A stretch of 64,000 nt of DNA from Nocardia sp. NBC_01730 (GTDB lineage: Bacteria; Actinomycetota; Actinomycetes; Mycobacteriales; Mycobacteriaceae), in the NCBI RefSeq assembly GCF_035920445.1, contig NZ_CP109162.1, forward strand, positions 4,774,001 to 4,838,000. The letters are read 5' to 3'. Shown piece by piece: positions 24,925 through 32,998 of the stretch. The stretch's first letter is position 1. Each line of letters opens with the position of its first letter. The notes beneath the pieces were generated by a model. That model saw nothing but the letters and a program-made list of their open reading frames with translations, was not told the DNA's origin and ran no database searches. The translations under genes and the position numbers were made by a program.

Positions 24925-25815
24925 TCAGTTGGCTTTCCATGGCCGTAGTTTCTCCGGATTGCGGATCGCCCAGATGCGAGTGATCCGGCCGTCGGCGATG
25001 TCGAAGGCGTAGACCGACACGATGGTGTCGGCGAGCTGCGCCACCAGGCCGGGTTGGCCGTTTACCGTGCGCTCGAGCAGCGTCACCTCGGGGGCTCGGG
25101 CGGCGATTTCGATCCAGGCGCGGGCGATCTGCTCGCCGCCGGTGATCGGGCGGCGGAAAGCCGGAGCCAGACCGCCGCTGTCGGCGGTCGCGGTCGCCCG
25201 CGGATCGAGCAAACCGATCAGTGCCTCGATATCCCGCGTCTCCCAGGCCCGTTTGAAGTCCCTCACCACCTCGGCGCGCTGGGTGCTCGGCGGGTGCTGC
25301 GATGTAGCGATGCGGCGGCGGGCACAGGAAGCGAGCTGGCGGCAGGCCGCGGGGGTGCGCCCGACGATGTCGGCGACCTCGGCGAAGGAGTAGCGGAAGA
25401 CGTCGTGCAGGACAAACGCCACCCGCTCGGCCGGCGTCATGGAATCAAGCACGACGAGGAAGGCCATACTGATCGACTCGTCGAGGGTGACCCGGTCGGC
25501 GGGATCGGCGGGGGCGGGACCACCGAGCCATTCGGAACGGTCGGGTACCGGCTCCGGTATCCATTCGCCGACGTACCGTTCCCGCCTGGCTCGCGCCGAC
25601 CCGAGCAGATCGAGGCAGATGCGGCCGGCGACGGTCGTCAGCCAAGCGCCGGGCGCTGCCACATCCTGCCGCTGCCGCTCGGATAAGGCGTACCAGCGTG
25701 CGTAGGTCTCCTGCACCGCATCCTCGGCTTCGGCCAGCGAGCCGAGCAGCCGGTAGGCGAGATTGATCAGCTGACGGCGTTCGCTGATCACCGAGCGCAG
25801 GTGCGGTTCGGTCAT
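24925..25815 (-). CDS. ECF41-type (SigJ-like) sigma factor with C-terminal SnoaL-like domain
   Basis: A 296-residue extracytoplasmic-function sigma factor. Sigma-2 region: RRQLINLAYRLLGSLAEAEDAVQETYARW, residues about 13-41. Then WLTTVAGRICLDLLGSARARRERYVGEW, typical of ECF41, and the sigma-4 HTH YSFAEVADIVGRTPAACRQ near residue 145. The C-terminal third is a SnoaL-like NTF2 fold with DSGGLAPAFRRPITG and a final RNPEKLR. ECF41 proteins lack an anti-sigma gene; this fused domain controls their activity. They usually sit beside the oxidoreductase-type gene they regulate, here the divergent FMN reductase. ATG 25815 follows AAGGAG. I could not find a convincing ECF41 promoter in the gap. Confidence 0.9.
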   Translation of the reverse strand: MTEPHLRSVISERRQLINLAYRLLGSLAEAEDAVQETYARWYALSERQRQDVAAPGAWLTTVAGRICLDLLGSARARRERYVGEWIPEPVPDRSEWLGGPAPADPADRVTLDESISMAFLVVLDSMTPAERVAFVLHDVFRYSFAEVADIVGRTPAACRQLASCARRRIATSQHPPSTQRAEVVRDFKRAWETRDIEALIGLLDPRATATADSGGLAPAFRRPITGGEQIARAWIEIAARAPEVTLLERTVNGQPGLVAQLADTIVSVYAFDIADGRITRIWAIRNPEKLRPWKAN

Positions 25816-25949
25816 GGTCGGCTCCTTCGGTCGATGCGGCCCTCACCTAATTGACGAAACAGCGACCCGAACTGTGAGACGGCCTGACATTCCGGCCGGC
25901 TGCGTCGTCGGAAGGTCGTGACACTTTCAGCAGAGCAGGAGTTCCGGAC

Positions 25950-26537
25950 ATGATCAGAATCGGCATCATTCTCGGCAGTACCCGGCCCAACCGCAACGGT
26001 CAGCAGGTCGCCCGGTGGGTTCTGGATACGGCATCGCGGCGCGGCGACGCCGAGTTCGAACTGATCGACCTGCGCGACCACCCGCTACCGCACTTCGACG
26101 AGCCGGTGGCGCCGATGTTCGGCCCTTCCGTACATGAGCACACCCGCGCCTGGGCCGAGCGGATCGCCCCGTTCGACGGGTTTGTGATGGTGACCCCTGA
26201 GTACAACCACTCGGCCCCCGGAGTGTTGAAGAACGCCATCGACCACCTGTTCGCGCAGTGGGCCGACAAGGCGGTCGGATTCGTCTCCTACGGCGCGGGT
26301 GGCGGCGTCCGCGCGGTGGAGCATCTGCGGCTGGTTTGCAGTGCCCTGTGCATGGCCGATGTGAGCGCCCAGGTCGTCATCTCGGTGCTCACCGATTTCG
26401 AGAACTACACCGCCTTCCAACCGGGCGACCGCCACGCCACAGCCCTGAACACGTTGCTGGATCAGGTCGTCGCGTGGAGCGCCGCACTCGCGCCGCTACG
26501 GCAGGCCGCCGCCGAAACCACTCTCATCAATTCCTGA
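25950..26537 (+). CDS. NAD(P)H-dependent FMN reductase-like flavoprotein
   Basis: A 195-residue flavodoxin-like protein of the FMN_red family. The phosphate-binding loop GIILGSTRPNRNGQQVA is at the start and the flavin-ring contact VTPEYNHSAPGVLKNAID at about residue 78-95. It probably reduces FMN or a quinone/azo compound with NAD(P)H. AGCAGGAG precedes ATG 25950. It is divergent from the ECF41 sigma gene and followed 10 bp later by a SnoaL-like gene, suggesting a sigma-controlled redox operon. Confidence 0.88.
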   Translation: MIRIGIILGSTRPNRNGQQVARWVLDTASRRGDAEFELIDLRDHPLPHFDEPVAPMFGPSVHEHTRAWAERIAPFDGFVMVTPEYNHSAPGVLKNAIDHLFAQWADKAVGFVSYGAGGGVRAVEHLRLVCSALCMADVSAQVVISVLTDFENYTAFQPGDRHATALNTLLDQVVAWSAALAPLRQAAAETTLINS

Positions 26538-26547
26538 GGAGCCGATC

Positions 26548-27039
26548 ATGCTGACACCACACGACTTTCGGTCACTTGCCGACCGTGTCGAGATCGAAGC
26601 GCTACGCGGCGAATTCACCGACGCGGTGATGATGCGCGACTTCGACCGCCTGGCATCACTGTTCACCGACGACGCGGTACTACGCATCCCCGACGCAGGT
26701 ATCGAACTCGCCGGCCGCACCGAACTCCAGACCAAAATGCGGCTGATGCAAGACGCCTGGGACTATTTCGTTCAGCACACCCATCCCGGCGCGATCGAAA
26801 TCGACGGCGACACCGCCACCGGCCGCGCCCACATCTGTGAACTCGGCCGGTTGAAAAGCGGAAGTTCGCATTTGAACTATGCGATCTACCACGATCGCTA
26901 CCGACGAACAGCCGACGGCTGGAAGTTCACCGAACGGGTCTACGAGATCCGATACCTCGACAGCTCGCCGCTACCGGGCTCGCCGCCGGGAGAGAACGGA
27001 CTGGGTGTGCACGTATCCGCTGTGCAGCTACCCGGGTGA
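26548..27039 (+). CDS. SnoaL-like NTF2-fold protein
   Basis: A 163-residue SnoaL-like protein. The helix LADRVEIEALRGEFTDAVMMRDF is followed by LASLFTDDAVLRIPDAG, the usual opening of the alpha+beta cone, and later TATGRAHICELG and the strand RYRRTADGWKFTERVYEI. Members act as isomerases, hydrolases or ligand binders; which one applies is unknown. It follows the FMN reductase with a TGAGGAG site and is probably cotranscribed. Confidence 0.85.
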   Translation: MLTPHDFRSLADRVEIEALRGEFTDAVMMRDFDRLASLFTDDAVLRIPDAGIELAGRTELQTKMRLMQDAWDYFVQHTHPGAIEIDGDTATGRAHICELGRLKSGSSHLNYAIYHDRYRRTADGWKFTERVYEIRYLDSSPLPGSPPGENGLGVHVSAVQLPG

Positions 27040-27218
27040 CCATGCGCTGCCCACTGGGCCGCCGTAACCCAAGCAGCCCCGTGGGCGGCATCGAGTCCCG
27101 CGGTCTCGTCAGCGTGAACAAGGTCCCGACATCGGAATTCACCAGCAGGCGCATTCGTGTTCGACTGTGGGAGATAAGCCAGGTTCGCAGCGACCGCTCC
27201 GCCCCGGATTCCGACAGC

Positions 27219-27689
27219 TCAGGTCGACGCGTTGGGGTTCAAAGTCCACGGGACAGGCGGCTGACCGTCGACTACTTCAGCGACCAGATCCACCCACGCG
27301 ACAGCGAGCATGCCGACCGTGAACCATGCGTCGTGCATGACGTTCTGCGGCACGGCGTCACGGGTGTGGATGAGGATTTCAGCAGCGACATGCGCCGCCG
27401 CCAGCTCATCCACGGCACGACCGAAAGCATCCGACGACGCGACGTGGCTGGTCACCCAATTGTCGATCAGGGTGACGAGCTCGCCTCTGCGACGGTCGAT
27501 GTCGCCGGTTCTCGCGATGTCGATATGCCGTACACGATGTAGGTGCGCAAGGTCCTTCGCCCAGCGCGCAATCAAGTGATCACCGGGCCGATAACCATTT
27601 TCCCCGCGGAACGCGGCAATGACTTCGCGCCAACCTGGCACACTCGCGCGCACAATGGCACCTTCAACGGAGGAGAATCGGGGAATCAC
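27219..27689 (-). CDS. DUF4254 domain protein
   Basis: A 156-residue helical protein. IARWAKDLAHLHRVRHID, then DRRRGELVTLIDNWV and VGMLAVAWVDLVAEVVDG match the DUF4254 pattern common in Nocardia, where several paralogues occur. The function is unknown. The GTG at 27689 lies 6 bp after the stop of the small upstream gene, so the two are likely one operon; the longer frame to 27749 overlaps that gene. Confidence 0.72.
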   Translation of the reverse strand: MIPRFSSVEGAIVRASVPGWREVIAAFRGENGYRPGDHLIARWAKDLAHLHRVRHIDIARTGDIDRRRGELVTLIDNWVTSHVASSDAFGRAVDELAAAHVAAEILIHTRDAVPQNVMHDAWFTVGMLAVAWVDLVAEVVDGQPPVPWTLNPNAST

Positions 27690-27694
27690 CGCAC

Positions 27695-27892
27695 CTACTC
27701 GTCGTCGTAGCCGAAGCTGTAGGCCGCGGCGACCAGGTACTGGAGACATCGAGGGCCGTCGCTAGCGTGGAGGTCGAGTACGAAGCGGGCTTCCTCGAGG
27801 GAAGTGGGTGGCGTCTCAGCGGCGCAGTCGGCGTGCATAGTGCGCCATTCGTCGGCGAAGGAAGGCACACCGGCGGACCTCGGAAAATTCAT
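27695..27892 (-). CDS. Small hypothetical protein, 65 residues
   Basis: Starts MNFPRSAGVPSFADEWRT and ends LVAAAYSFGYDDE. The segment SLEEARFVLDLHASDGP shows an acidic, mixed-helix protein without membrane segment or signal. GGGGGTGG precedes ATG 27892. I do not recognise it. It directly precedes the DUF4254 gene and is divergent from the XRE regulator at 27988. Confidence 0.55.
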   Translation of the reverse strand: MNFPRSAGVPSFADEWRTMHADCAAETPPTSLEEARFVLDLHASDGPRCLQYLVAAAYSFGYDDE

Positions 27893-27987
27893 ACCACCCC
27901 CCGTACAGCGCTCACACGACCCAAAGGTCTTCCCACGGACTGATTGGGCGCAACTGGATACCATGGGCTCGATATGGAGGCGAGTAG

Positions 27988-28626
27988 ATGAGTGCCAGCA
28001 CCGGAAAGGTCATCCAGCAGCGACGCGAGCTCCTCGGGTTGTCGCAGCCCGATCTCGCTGAGGCCGCCGAGGTGAGCGTCCGCCAGATCGCGCGTTATGA
28101 AGCTGACGAGCAATCGCCGACGCTGCCGGTGGCGATACGTTTGGCCGCAGCACTGCAAATCTCTCTTGCCGCGTTGGCCGGTGTCGCGGAAACCTCCCTG
28201 GATCTGGCCGGTGACTGGTGGGCAGCCTGGCAAACCTGGAAAGACGGTGTGGAGCGCATCGACGTCCACCCTCTGACCGTTCGACACGAGGGCGACTACC
28301 TGCTTCTCGACGGCTCCCGAGCCCGGCCGGTCGCGGATGGCAGCTACGAGTGGCGGGGCGAGCTGCGGTTGTGGGACAACGAATCGCTGATGGGTTGGTA
28401 CTCCGCCACCGAGGGCGCGACTCGATCGAAGGGCACGATCTATTTCGCGTTGCATCCTCACGGCACGCACGCCCTCGGCTCGTGGACCGGGCTGTCGTAC
28501 GAGGGGATTGTGGTCCGTGGTTGGGGCGCGATCGCGCGGGAGAAATCCCAAGTGGAGCAACTGATCTCGGAGTTGATACGAATAGAGGGAGCGTTGAAGT
28601 CATGGCCGTCGACGACGAACTCGTAA
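27988..28626 (+). CDS. XRE-family regulator with C-terminal effector-type domain
   Basis: A 212-residue protein. The N-terminal Cro/C1 HTH (residues 6-62: GKVIQQRRELLGLSQPDLAE, then VSVRQIARYEADEQSPTLP) is followed by ~130 residues with a beta-rich pattern (DYLLLDGSRARPVADGSYEW, LMGWYSATEGATRSKGTIYF). That region probably senses a ligand or partner, identity unknown. GGAGG precedes ATG 27988 by 7 nt. Its last 25 bp overlap the start of cutA, an unusual close link between an XRE regulator and CutA. Confidence 0.82.
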   Translation: MSASTGKVIQQRRELLGLSQPDLAEAAEVSVRQIARYEADEQSPTLPVAIRLAAALQISLAALAGVAETSLDLAGDWWAAWQTWKDGVERIDVHPLTVRHEGDYLLLDGSRARPVADGSYEWRGELRLWDNESLMGWYSATEGATRSKGTIYFALHPHGTHALGSWTGLSYEGIVVRGWGAIAREKSQVEQLISELIRIEGALKSWPSTTNS

Positions 28627-28931
28627 GCGTCAGCATCACCGCCGCCGATGCCGAATGGCTGGCGGAGTTCACACGCAAGCTGGTCACCGATCGGCTCGCG
28701 GCGTGCGGAAACATCCACCCATCGATCAGGTCTATTTACCGATGGGACAATGCAATCGAGGACGACACCGAAGCCCTGGTCACACTGCATACGCGGCGCT
28801 CGCACGTCCGGGAGATCATCGCTCGCGCCGATGTCGAGCACCCCTACGACACCCCGCAGGTTCTCGCTGTTCCGATCGTGGTCGCCCATCCCGGCTACCG
28901 AGATTGGGTGCTGACCGAAACGGCTGGCTGA
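28602..28931 (+). CDS. cutA: CutA-like divalent-ion tolerance protein
   Basis: A 109-residue CutA1 family protein, which forms very stable trimers related to PII signalling proteins. Family signatures are LVTDRLAACGNI, SIYRWDNAIEDDTEALVTLHT and PYDTPQVLAVPIVV, then YRDWV. Bacterial CutA is linked to copper/divalent-metal tolerance, although the mechanism is not settled. The start ATG 28602 lies inside the 3' end of the XRE gene, so translation is probably coupled. Confidence 0.88.
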   Translation: MAVDDELVSVSITAADAEWLAEFTRKLVTDRLAACGNIHPSIRSIYRWDNAIEDDTEALVTLHTRRSHVREIIARADVEHPYDTPQVLAVPIVVAHPGYRDWVLTETAG

Positions 28932-29160
28932 CCTACCTCGCACAGTTCGGGACTCGTCCGCGAGCCTGCGCTTGATGTCGTAGACGCTAGGCCCTCGTGC
29001 AGGCACAGATCTACATGTTCCTAGCGCCGCGACAACCAACCCGCACGCGGCGATTACCGCACTTGACCATATGGCTATGTCCATCTATACCTCCGGAGAA
29101 AACTGCTTGGGCACCGCAGCGCCAGCGTCGAGCGTTGACGATTCATAGCCTGGTCTTGTT

Positions 29161-29178
29161 CATGACTTTTTAGTCATG
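29161..29178. promoter_or_regulatory. Perfect palindrome CATGACT-TTTT-AGTCATG upstream of XRE regulator
   Basis: Two 7-bp arms around a T4 spacer, 43 bp before the start at 29221. Directly after it are three GTCTACA-like direct repeats about 10 bp apart (GTCTACAGCT, GTCTACATCC, GCCTACGATG, 29188-29217). The block looks like an operator plus promoter for autoregulation of the adjacent XRE gene. Confidence 0.55.
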
Positions 29179-29220
29179 ATTTTCCGTCTACAGCTGTCTA
29201 CATCCGCCTACGATGACGCC

Positions 29221-30477
29221 ATGACGGGAAGCGGGGGCGTCCACTCGATCGACCAACCGGCGGTACTCGGCGCACGTCTGAGGGAAGCGCGGGAAGCCGC
29301 GGGCTTGTCCCTGTCCGGCCTCGCCAGCAAGGTTCCCTACAGTCGTGCCGCGCTGGGCCACTACGAAACTGGTGCGAGAACTCCGCCAGCCGATGTGATC
29401 GAGTGGTACGAACGTGAGTGTGGAAAGTTCGCTGATTCCGTGACCGCGATATCGATCCTCGGGAGAGCCGACGTGGACCGTCGCAGCTTCTTACGCAACG
29501 CCACCTACTCTGCGGCGTTGAGCGCGACCGGTCTTCTCGGCGCCGGTGAGCTCGCCCGACTGGCCAGTGTCGAATCCGGTCGCCGCGCCGACATGCGTGA
29601 GGTTCGCGCCGTCCAAGCAGTGACAGATGCGTTCGTTAAGCTCGACGAGTCGCGAGGGGGAGGTATCGGCCGGACCGCGGTTGCCGAGTTCCTGGGAACG
29701 GACGTGGCTGCCTTGCTGAACGCTCGGTTCCCCGACAGCAACACGCGTATGCACGCCTTCAGCGCTGCGGCAGAACTCGCCTATCTCGCTGGCTTCAAAG
29801 CCCATGACGCAGGCCAGGACGGGATCGCGCAGCGATATTTTCTCGCGGCGCTGCGGTTGGCCGAGGACAGCGGGATGCCCGGTCACGACGCGTTCGTGTT
29901 CCGGATCCTTGCCCTGCAAGGCACGGACATCCAGCAGAACAAATTCAGCGTGGCGCTGGCCGAACAGGCCGAGCGTCGCGCACGCAGCAAAATCGGCCCG
30001 GACGTGATGGCACTGTTCACCGTTGCCGTGGCGCGATGTCATGCGGAGAACGGCGACGCGCGCGCCGCTCACGCAGCATTACGCCGCGCCGAGCCACACA
30101 TCCACGCGGAGATGGACGAGCCACCACCGCGGTGGGTGGCGATGTGGTGCCCGAACAAGGCCACCGTAATCGACCAGACAGCCAAGACGTTTCAGGCCCT
30201 CAGCGAACTCCGGGATGCCGAGAACCACTACCAGCTTGGAACTTCCATCTGGGACCCCCACACTCATGCGCGGGTGTTCGCGCTAACCGCAGCCGAGACC
30301 GGTCTCATCCGCTGGAGAATGGGCAACCACGACGCCGCAGTCGCGATCTGGCGGTCTGCGCTCCCGATCCTCCATCGCGTCGACTCGGCACGAACAACCA
30401 AGTCATTCAGTAAGATTCGGGCTACGGCACCAGAACTCTTCGCCGACACCGACCCGTCGACGGTTCCCAAGCTGTAA
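29221..30477 (+). CDS. XRE-family regulator with TPR-like C-terminal domain
   Basis: A 418-residue actinobacterial XRE protein. The HTH (GARLREAREAAGLSLSGLA, then VPYSRAALGHYETGARTPP) lies at residues 15-70. A DRRSFLRNATYSAALSATG linker resembling a Tat signal is typical of this class, and the rest is helical, TPR-like (AAELAYLAGFKAHDAGQDG, RYFLAALRLAEDSGMPG, ALFTVAVARCHAENGDARA). Such proteins usually sense peptides or act with small DUF397 partners, but none is seen here; the next gene, 81 bp on, is the reverse transcriptase. ATG 29221 is preferred; an upstream in-frame ATG at 29176 lies inside the palindrome. Confidence 0.82.
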   Translation: MTGSGGVHSIDQPAVLGARLREAREAAGLSLSGLASKVPYSRAALGHYETGARTPPADVIEWYERECGKFADSVTAISILGRADVDRRSFLRNATYSAALSATGLLGAGELARLASVESGRRADMREVRAVQAVTDAFVKLDESRGGGIGRTAVAEFLGTDVAALLNARFPDSNTRMHAFSAAAELAYLAGFKAHDAGQDGIAQRYFLAALRLAEDSGMPGHDAFVFRILALQGTDIQQNKFSVALAEQAERRARSKIGPDVMALFTVAVARCHAENGDARAAHAALRRAEPHIHAEMDEPPPRWVAMWCPNKATVIDQTAKTFQALSELRDAENHYQLGTSIWDPHTHARVFALTAAETGLIRWRMGNHDAAVAIWRSALPILHRVDSARTTKSFSKIRATAPELFADTDPSTVPKL

Positions 30478-30558
30478 AGGATTCTGGGGTCGACCACATA
30501 TTTTTGAAGCAATAGATGCCTAATCCTCAAAATTTACCAAAGGAACTGTGAATTTTTA

Positions 30559-32085
30559 ATGGTGAAACTCGGCAACCTGTTGTTCAATGTACCTAATGCA
30601 CCACAGGTTCGCGATGGCCTCCTGAAGCATAACTACTTTCCTTCGATCGCAAAACGCCGCGATGAATTACCGCCGTCGATTGTTTCTACCGATTTCACGG
30701 CCGATGTAGCAAATGAACTGATCCAGCAGTGTTCGACTTCAAAAGGCATCAGAAAAGATTACGATGCAGTCAGTTACGAAGCCACTAGATTCAATCTTGT
30801 AGCCAGGAGGCTTTCTATACCACACCCGCTACCATATGCACGGCTTGTCAATACTATCGCAGACAACTGGACAAACCTGCGATACGTGGCCACCAATCAG
30901 AAGAGCCAGTTTCGACCCGCCTACCACGGCGATGGTCGATTGATCGCTATGAACTACGGCAGACAGTGGGCTCACAATAAAATCGGAATGAAGTGGGCAC
31001 GATTCGGAGCAGAATACCGCGTATCCGCAGACGTTGCGAATTTCTATCCCGGATTCTATACACATTCCATACCTTGGGCCATCGCAGGACATTCCATTGC
31101 CAAAAAGAACCGGTCACCCAGCACTTGGTACAATGAATTGGATATGCGGTTTCGCGACTGCAATCGAGGCGAGACTGTAGGGCTTCACGTAGGGCCTGGT
31201 ACATCAGCCATAGGCTCCGACATCGTTCTTACGGCAGTCGACAAAATTTTAGAGACAAAGGGCTATAATTATACGCGATTTGTCGATGACTACAAATTCT
31301 ATGCGGTGGACCGGCGCGATGCAGAGAACTTTATACTGGATCTATCCGAGGCACTATCATCCTTTGGCTTGAAGCTGAACGGCGGAAAAACTAAAGTAGA
31401 AGAACTTCCAATTCCTGATCGGCCAGGCTGGATGCGTGCACTGCTCCCTCAAATACCACAGTCTACACATTTTTCTCGACTGGAGCCATATCTAGAAGAA
31501 GCAATGGAACTGGCAAAAGTTACGCCAGACGGAAGCGTTTTGAAATTCGCAGTCGACGCTGTCCTGCGGACAAAGGACCTTGAGAGTAGAGCGGACGAAA
31601 TTCTGCCTTGCCTATTTACTATCGCGTTTCATACTCCCGGATTGCTACCTGAGATAAGTCATATCATAAGGGAAAGCAACACAACTGGTGTCCAGTATAC
31701 AGATGAATTGAACTCCCTACTGCGGCGCCACGCCCGCTTCCGACGTTCCGACGGAATGTCTTGGGTTCTTCACATCATGCGCGAGGAGAGCGTCCCCCTG
31801 AAAGATAGCTCGATAGATAGCGTAATGGAAACCGGCGACTGTATTCCCCTCGTCCTTCTACACAAGACTGGACAAACCGAAGCAGCTGACGCTGTGACGA
31901 ACCACGTCAACACAAAGCTTGCGACCTCACCCGTCAGCTATGACCTAGATCAAGACTGGCTCTTGTATTACGAACTATTTCTACAGGGGACAATTTCAAA
32001 TCCATATAGCCAAATTGCAGAAAATCGGGCAGCTCAAGAGGCATTTGAATGTCTGAAAGAACGCAGCGTGTCGTTTGTGAAATAG
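30559..32085 (+). CDS. Reverse transcriptase of the Abi/unknown-group (DRT-like) type with helical C-terminal extension; candidate antiphage gene
   Basis: A 508-residue RNA-directed DNA polymerase. The RT blocks are in order: NLVARRLSIPHPLPYARLVN (79-98); motif A SADVANFYPGFYTHSIPWAI with Asp158; motif B GLHVGPGTSAIGSDIVLTAVD (208-228); motif C RFVDDYKFYAV with the Asp pair at 243-244, FVDD replacing the YADD box of retrons and group II introns; then LNGGKTK with Lys277. Residues ~290-508 are helical, without an intron maturase domain. THSIPWA after motif A is a feature I associate with abortive-infection and unknown-group RTs. The gene is roughly 46-48% GC against a genome near 68%, and uses TTA, ATA and AGA codons, so it was acquired horizontally. 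AAAGGAA lies 13 nt before ATG 30559. Confidence 0.85.
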   Translation: MVKLGNLLFNVPNAPQVRDGLLKHNYFPSIAKRRDELPPSIVSTDFTADVANELIQQCSTSKGIRKDYDAVSYEATRFNLVARRLSIPHPLPYARLVNTIADNWTNLRYVATNQKSQFRPAYHGDGRLIAMNYGRQWAHNKIGMKWARFGAEYRVSADVANFYPGFYTHSIPWAIAGHSIAKKNRSPSTWYNELDMRFRDCNRGETVGLHVGPGTSAIGSDIVLTAVDKILETKGYNYTRFVDDYKFYAVDRRDAENFILDLSEALSSFGLKLNGGKTKVEELPIPDRPGWMRALLPQIPQSTHFSRLEPYLEEAMELAKVTPDGSVLKFAVDAVLRTKDLESRADEILPCLFTIAFHTPGLLPEISHIIRESNTTGVQYTDELNSLLRRHARFRRSDGMSWVLHIMREESVPLKDSSIDSVMETGDCIPLVLLHKTGQTEAADAVTNHVNTKLATSPVSYDLDQDWLLYYELFLQGTISNPYSQIAENRAAQEAFECLKERSVSFVK

Positions 32086-32245
32086 TTGCCGCCCACATGC
32101 CAAATGCGGGTTGCAAAAGTATTTTTCGATACACTACACAAGGGAGTCGCCAACGCATCCTTTGATTCATGAAGGACCACAGGCTGGAATGGAAAAGGGC
32201 TATACATTAAAACGGAACTCGACCGCGTTCCGCCGCGAACCAACG

Positions 32246-32659
32246 TCACGGCGAAGGCGCGATGTATTCGCACTGCAGGTCGGACACCCTCGCGATGTGC
32301 TCGAAGTCGTGGTCCGCGGCAAGCACGGTCGCATCGTTCACGATGGCATACCCGGCGATGAGGATGTCGTGCGAGCCAGCCGCCCTGACGAGCCCCTCGT
32401 TCCAGAGTGCTGCCTGGATATCGAGCACAAGCGATTCGTCGGGTGCGTGCTCGAGCGGGAATCCGAGGGAGATCTGCTCTCGGTAGTTCGCGTGCTCTAC
32501 GGGCGTCCAGGCACTGTGGCAGAACTCGAGCACCTGCGGCGGGCAGGTGACGAACAGGTCGGCCGGTGCTCGCTCGATACGCCGCAGGCGCGCAGTGATA
32601 CCCGGGTCCCCAGTGGCCAGCCTCGCCCAGACCGAGTTGTCGACCAGGTAGTCGGTCAC
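32246..32659 (-). CDS. vapC: VapC-type PIN-domain toxin
   Basis: A 137-residue PIN ribonuclease. The metal-binding acidic residues are recognisable: Asp7 in YLVDNSVWARL, Glu45 in VLEFCHSA, Asp98 in SHDILIAGYA and Asp116/118 in LAADHDFEHIA. VapC toxins cleave tRNA or rRNA when released from VapB. GTG start overlaps the stop of vapB (GTGA). It lies next to the reverse transcriptase but on the opposite strand and with normal genomic GC. Confidence 0.92.
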   Translation of the reverse strand: MTDYLVDNSVWARLATGDPGITARLRRIERAPADLFVTCPPQVLEFCHSAWTPVEHANYREQISLGFPLEHAPDESLVLDIQAALWNEGLVRAAGSHDILIAGYAIVNDATVLAADHDFEHIARVSDLQCEYIAPSP

Positions 32660-32874
32660 GAGGACTGGGACTCGCCCGGAGAGACCACTGGCGCGCCTAG
32701 CTCGTTGTCGAGGTCGGTCAGTCCCGCGATACCGTCGATCATCGCGCCCTTCTGCTTCGAGGCGATAAGCCGGCGCAACGCGAGGTCGAGGACGGCTCGG
32801 TTCGATCGCTCGCCCGTGAGCGCTCGGGCACGCTCGATGAGCTGCGGATCCAGGTCGACGCTGGTGACTGCCAT
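32656..32874 (-). CDS. vapB: VapB-type antitoxin
   Basis: A 72-residue antitoxin. The N-terminal ribbon-helix-helix-like DNA-binding part (VTSVDLDPQLIERARALTG, then SNRAVLDLALRRLIASKQK) precedes an acidic toxin-binding tail (GLTDLDNELGAP). GGGAGGGG precedes ATG 32874. It should bind VapC and repress the shared promoter with the perfect TATAAT at 32904-32909. Confidence 0.9.
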   Translation of the reverse strand: MAVTSVDLDPQLIERARALTGERSNRAVLDLALRRLIASKQKGAMIDGIAGLTDLDNELGAPVVSPGESQSS

Positions 32875-32903
32875 GACTACCCCTCCCGTTTGTTATATGT
32901 CTG

Positions 32904-32909
32904 ATTATA
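32904..32909 (-). promoter_or_regulatory. vapBC promoter -10 box
   Basis: On the minus strand this is TATAAT, 30 bp upstream of the vapB start, inside an AT-rich imperfect palindrome (32893-32912) that would suit VapB/VapBC binding. No good -35 element is seen. Confidence 0.5.
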
Positions 32910-32998
32910 TATCGGGCGGCGTCACGGGGCCACCCCAGCCGTACCGGGACTCCGGCTCGAGCATGGGGACCAAGCCACCGACCCGAGCCACCGCGCTC

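Noticed and set aside
25861..25949. ECF41 promoter (TGTCACA with CGTC) before the FMN reductase
   Set aside because: CGTGACA at 25917-25923 gives TGTCACG on the minus strand only, and no CGTC lies at the needed spacing.
30478..30558. Retron msr/msd region upstream of the RT
   Set aside because: Only 81 bp with no inverted a1/a2 arms or branching G context visible, and the RT lacks the retron-type YADD and VTG features.
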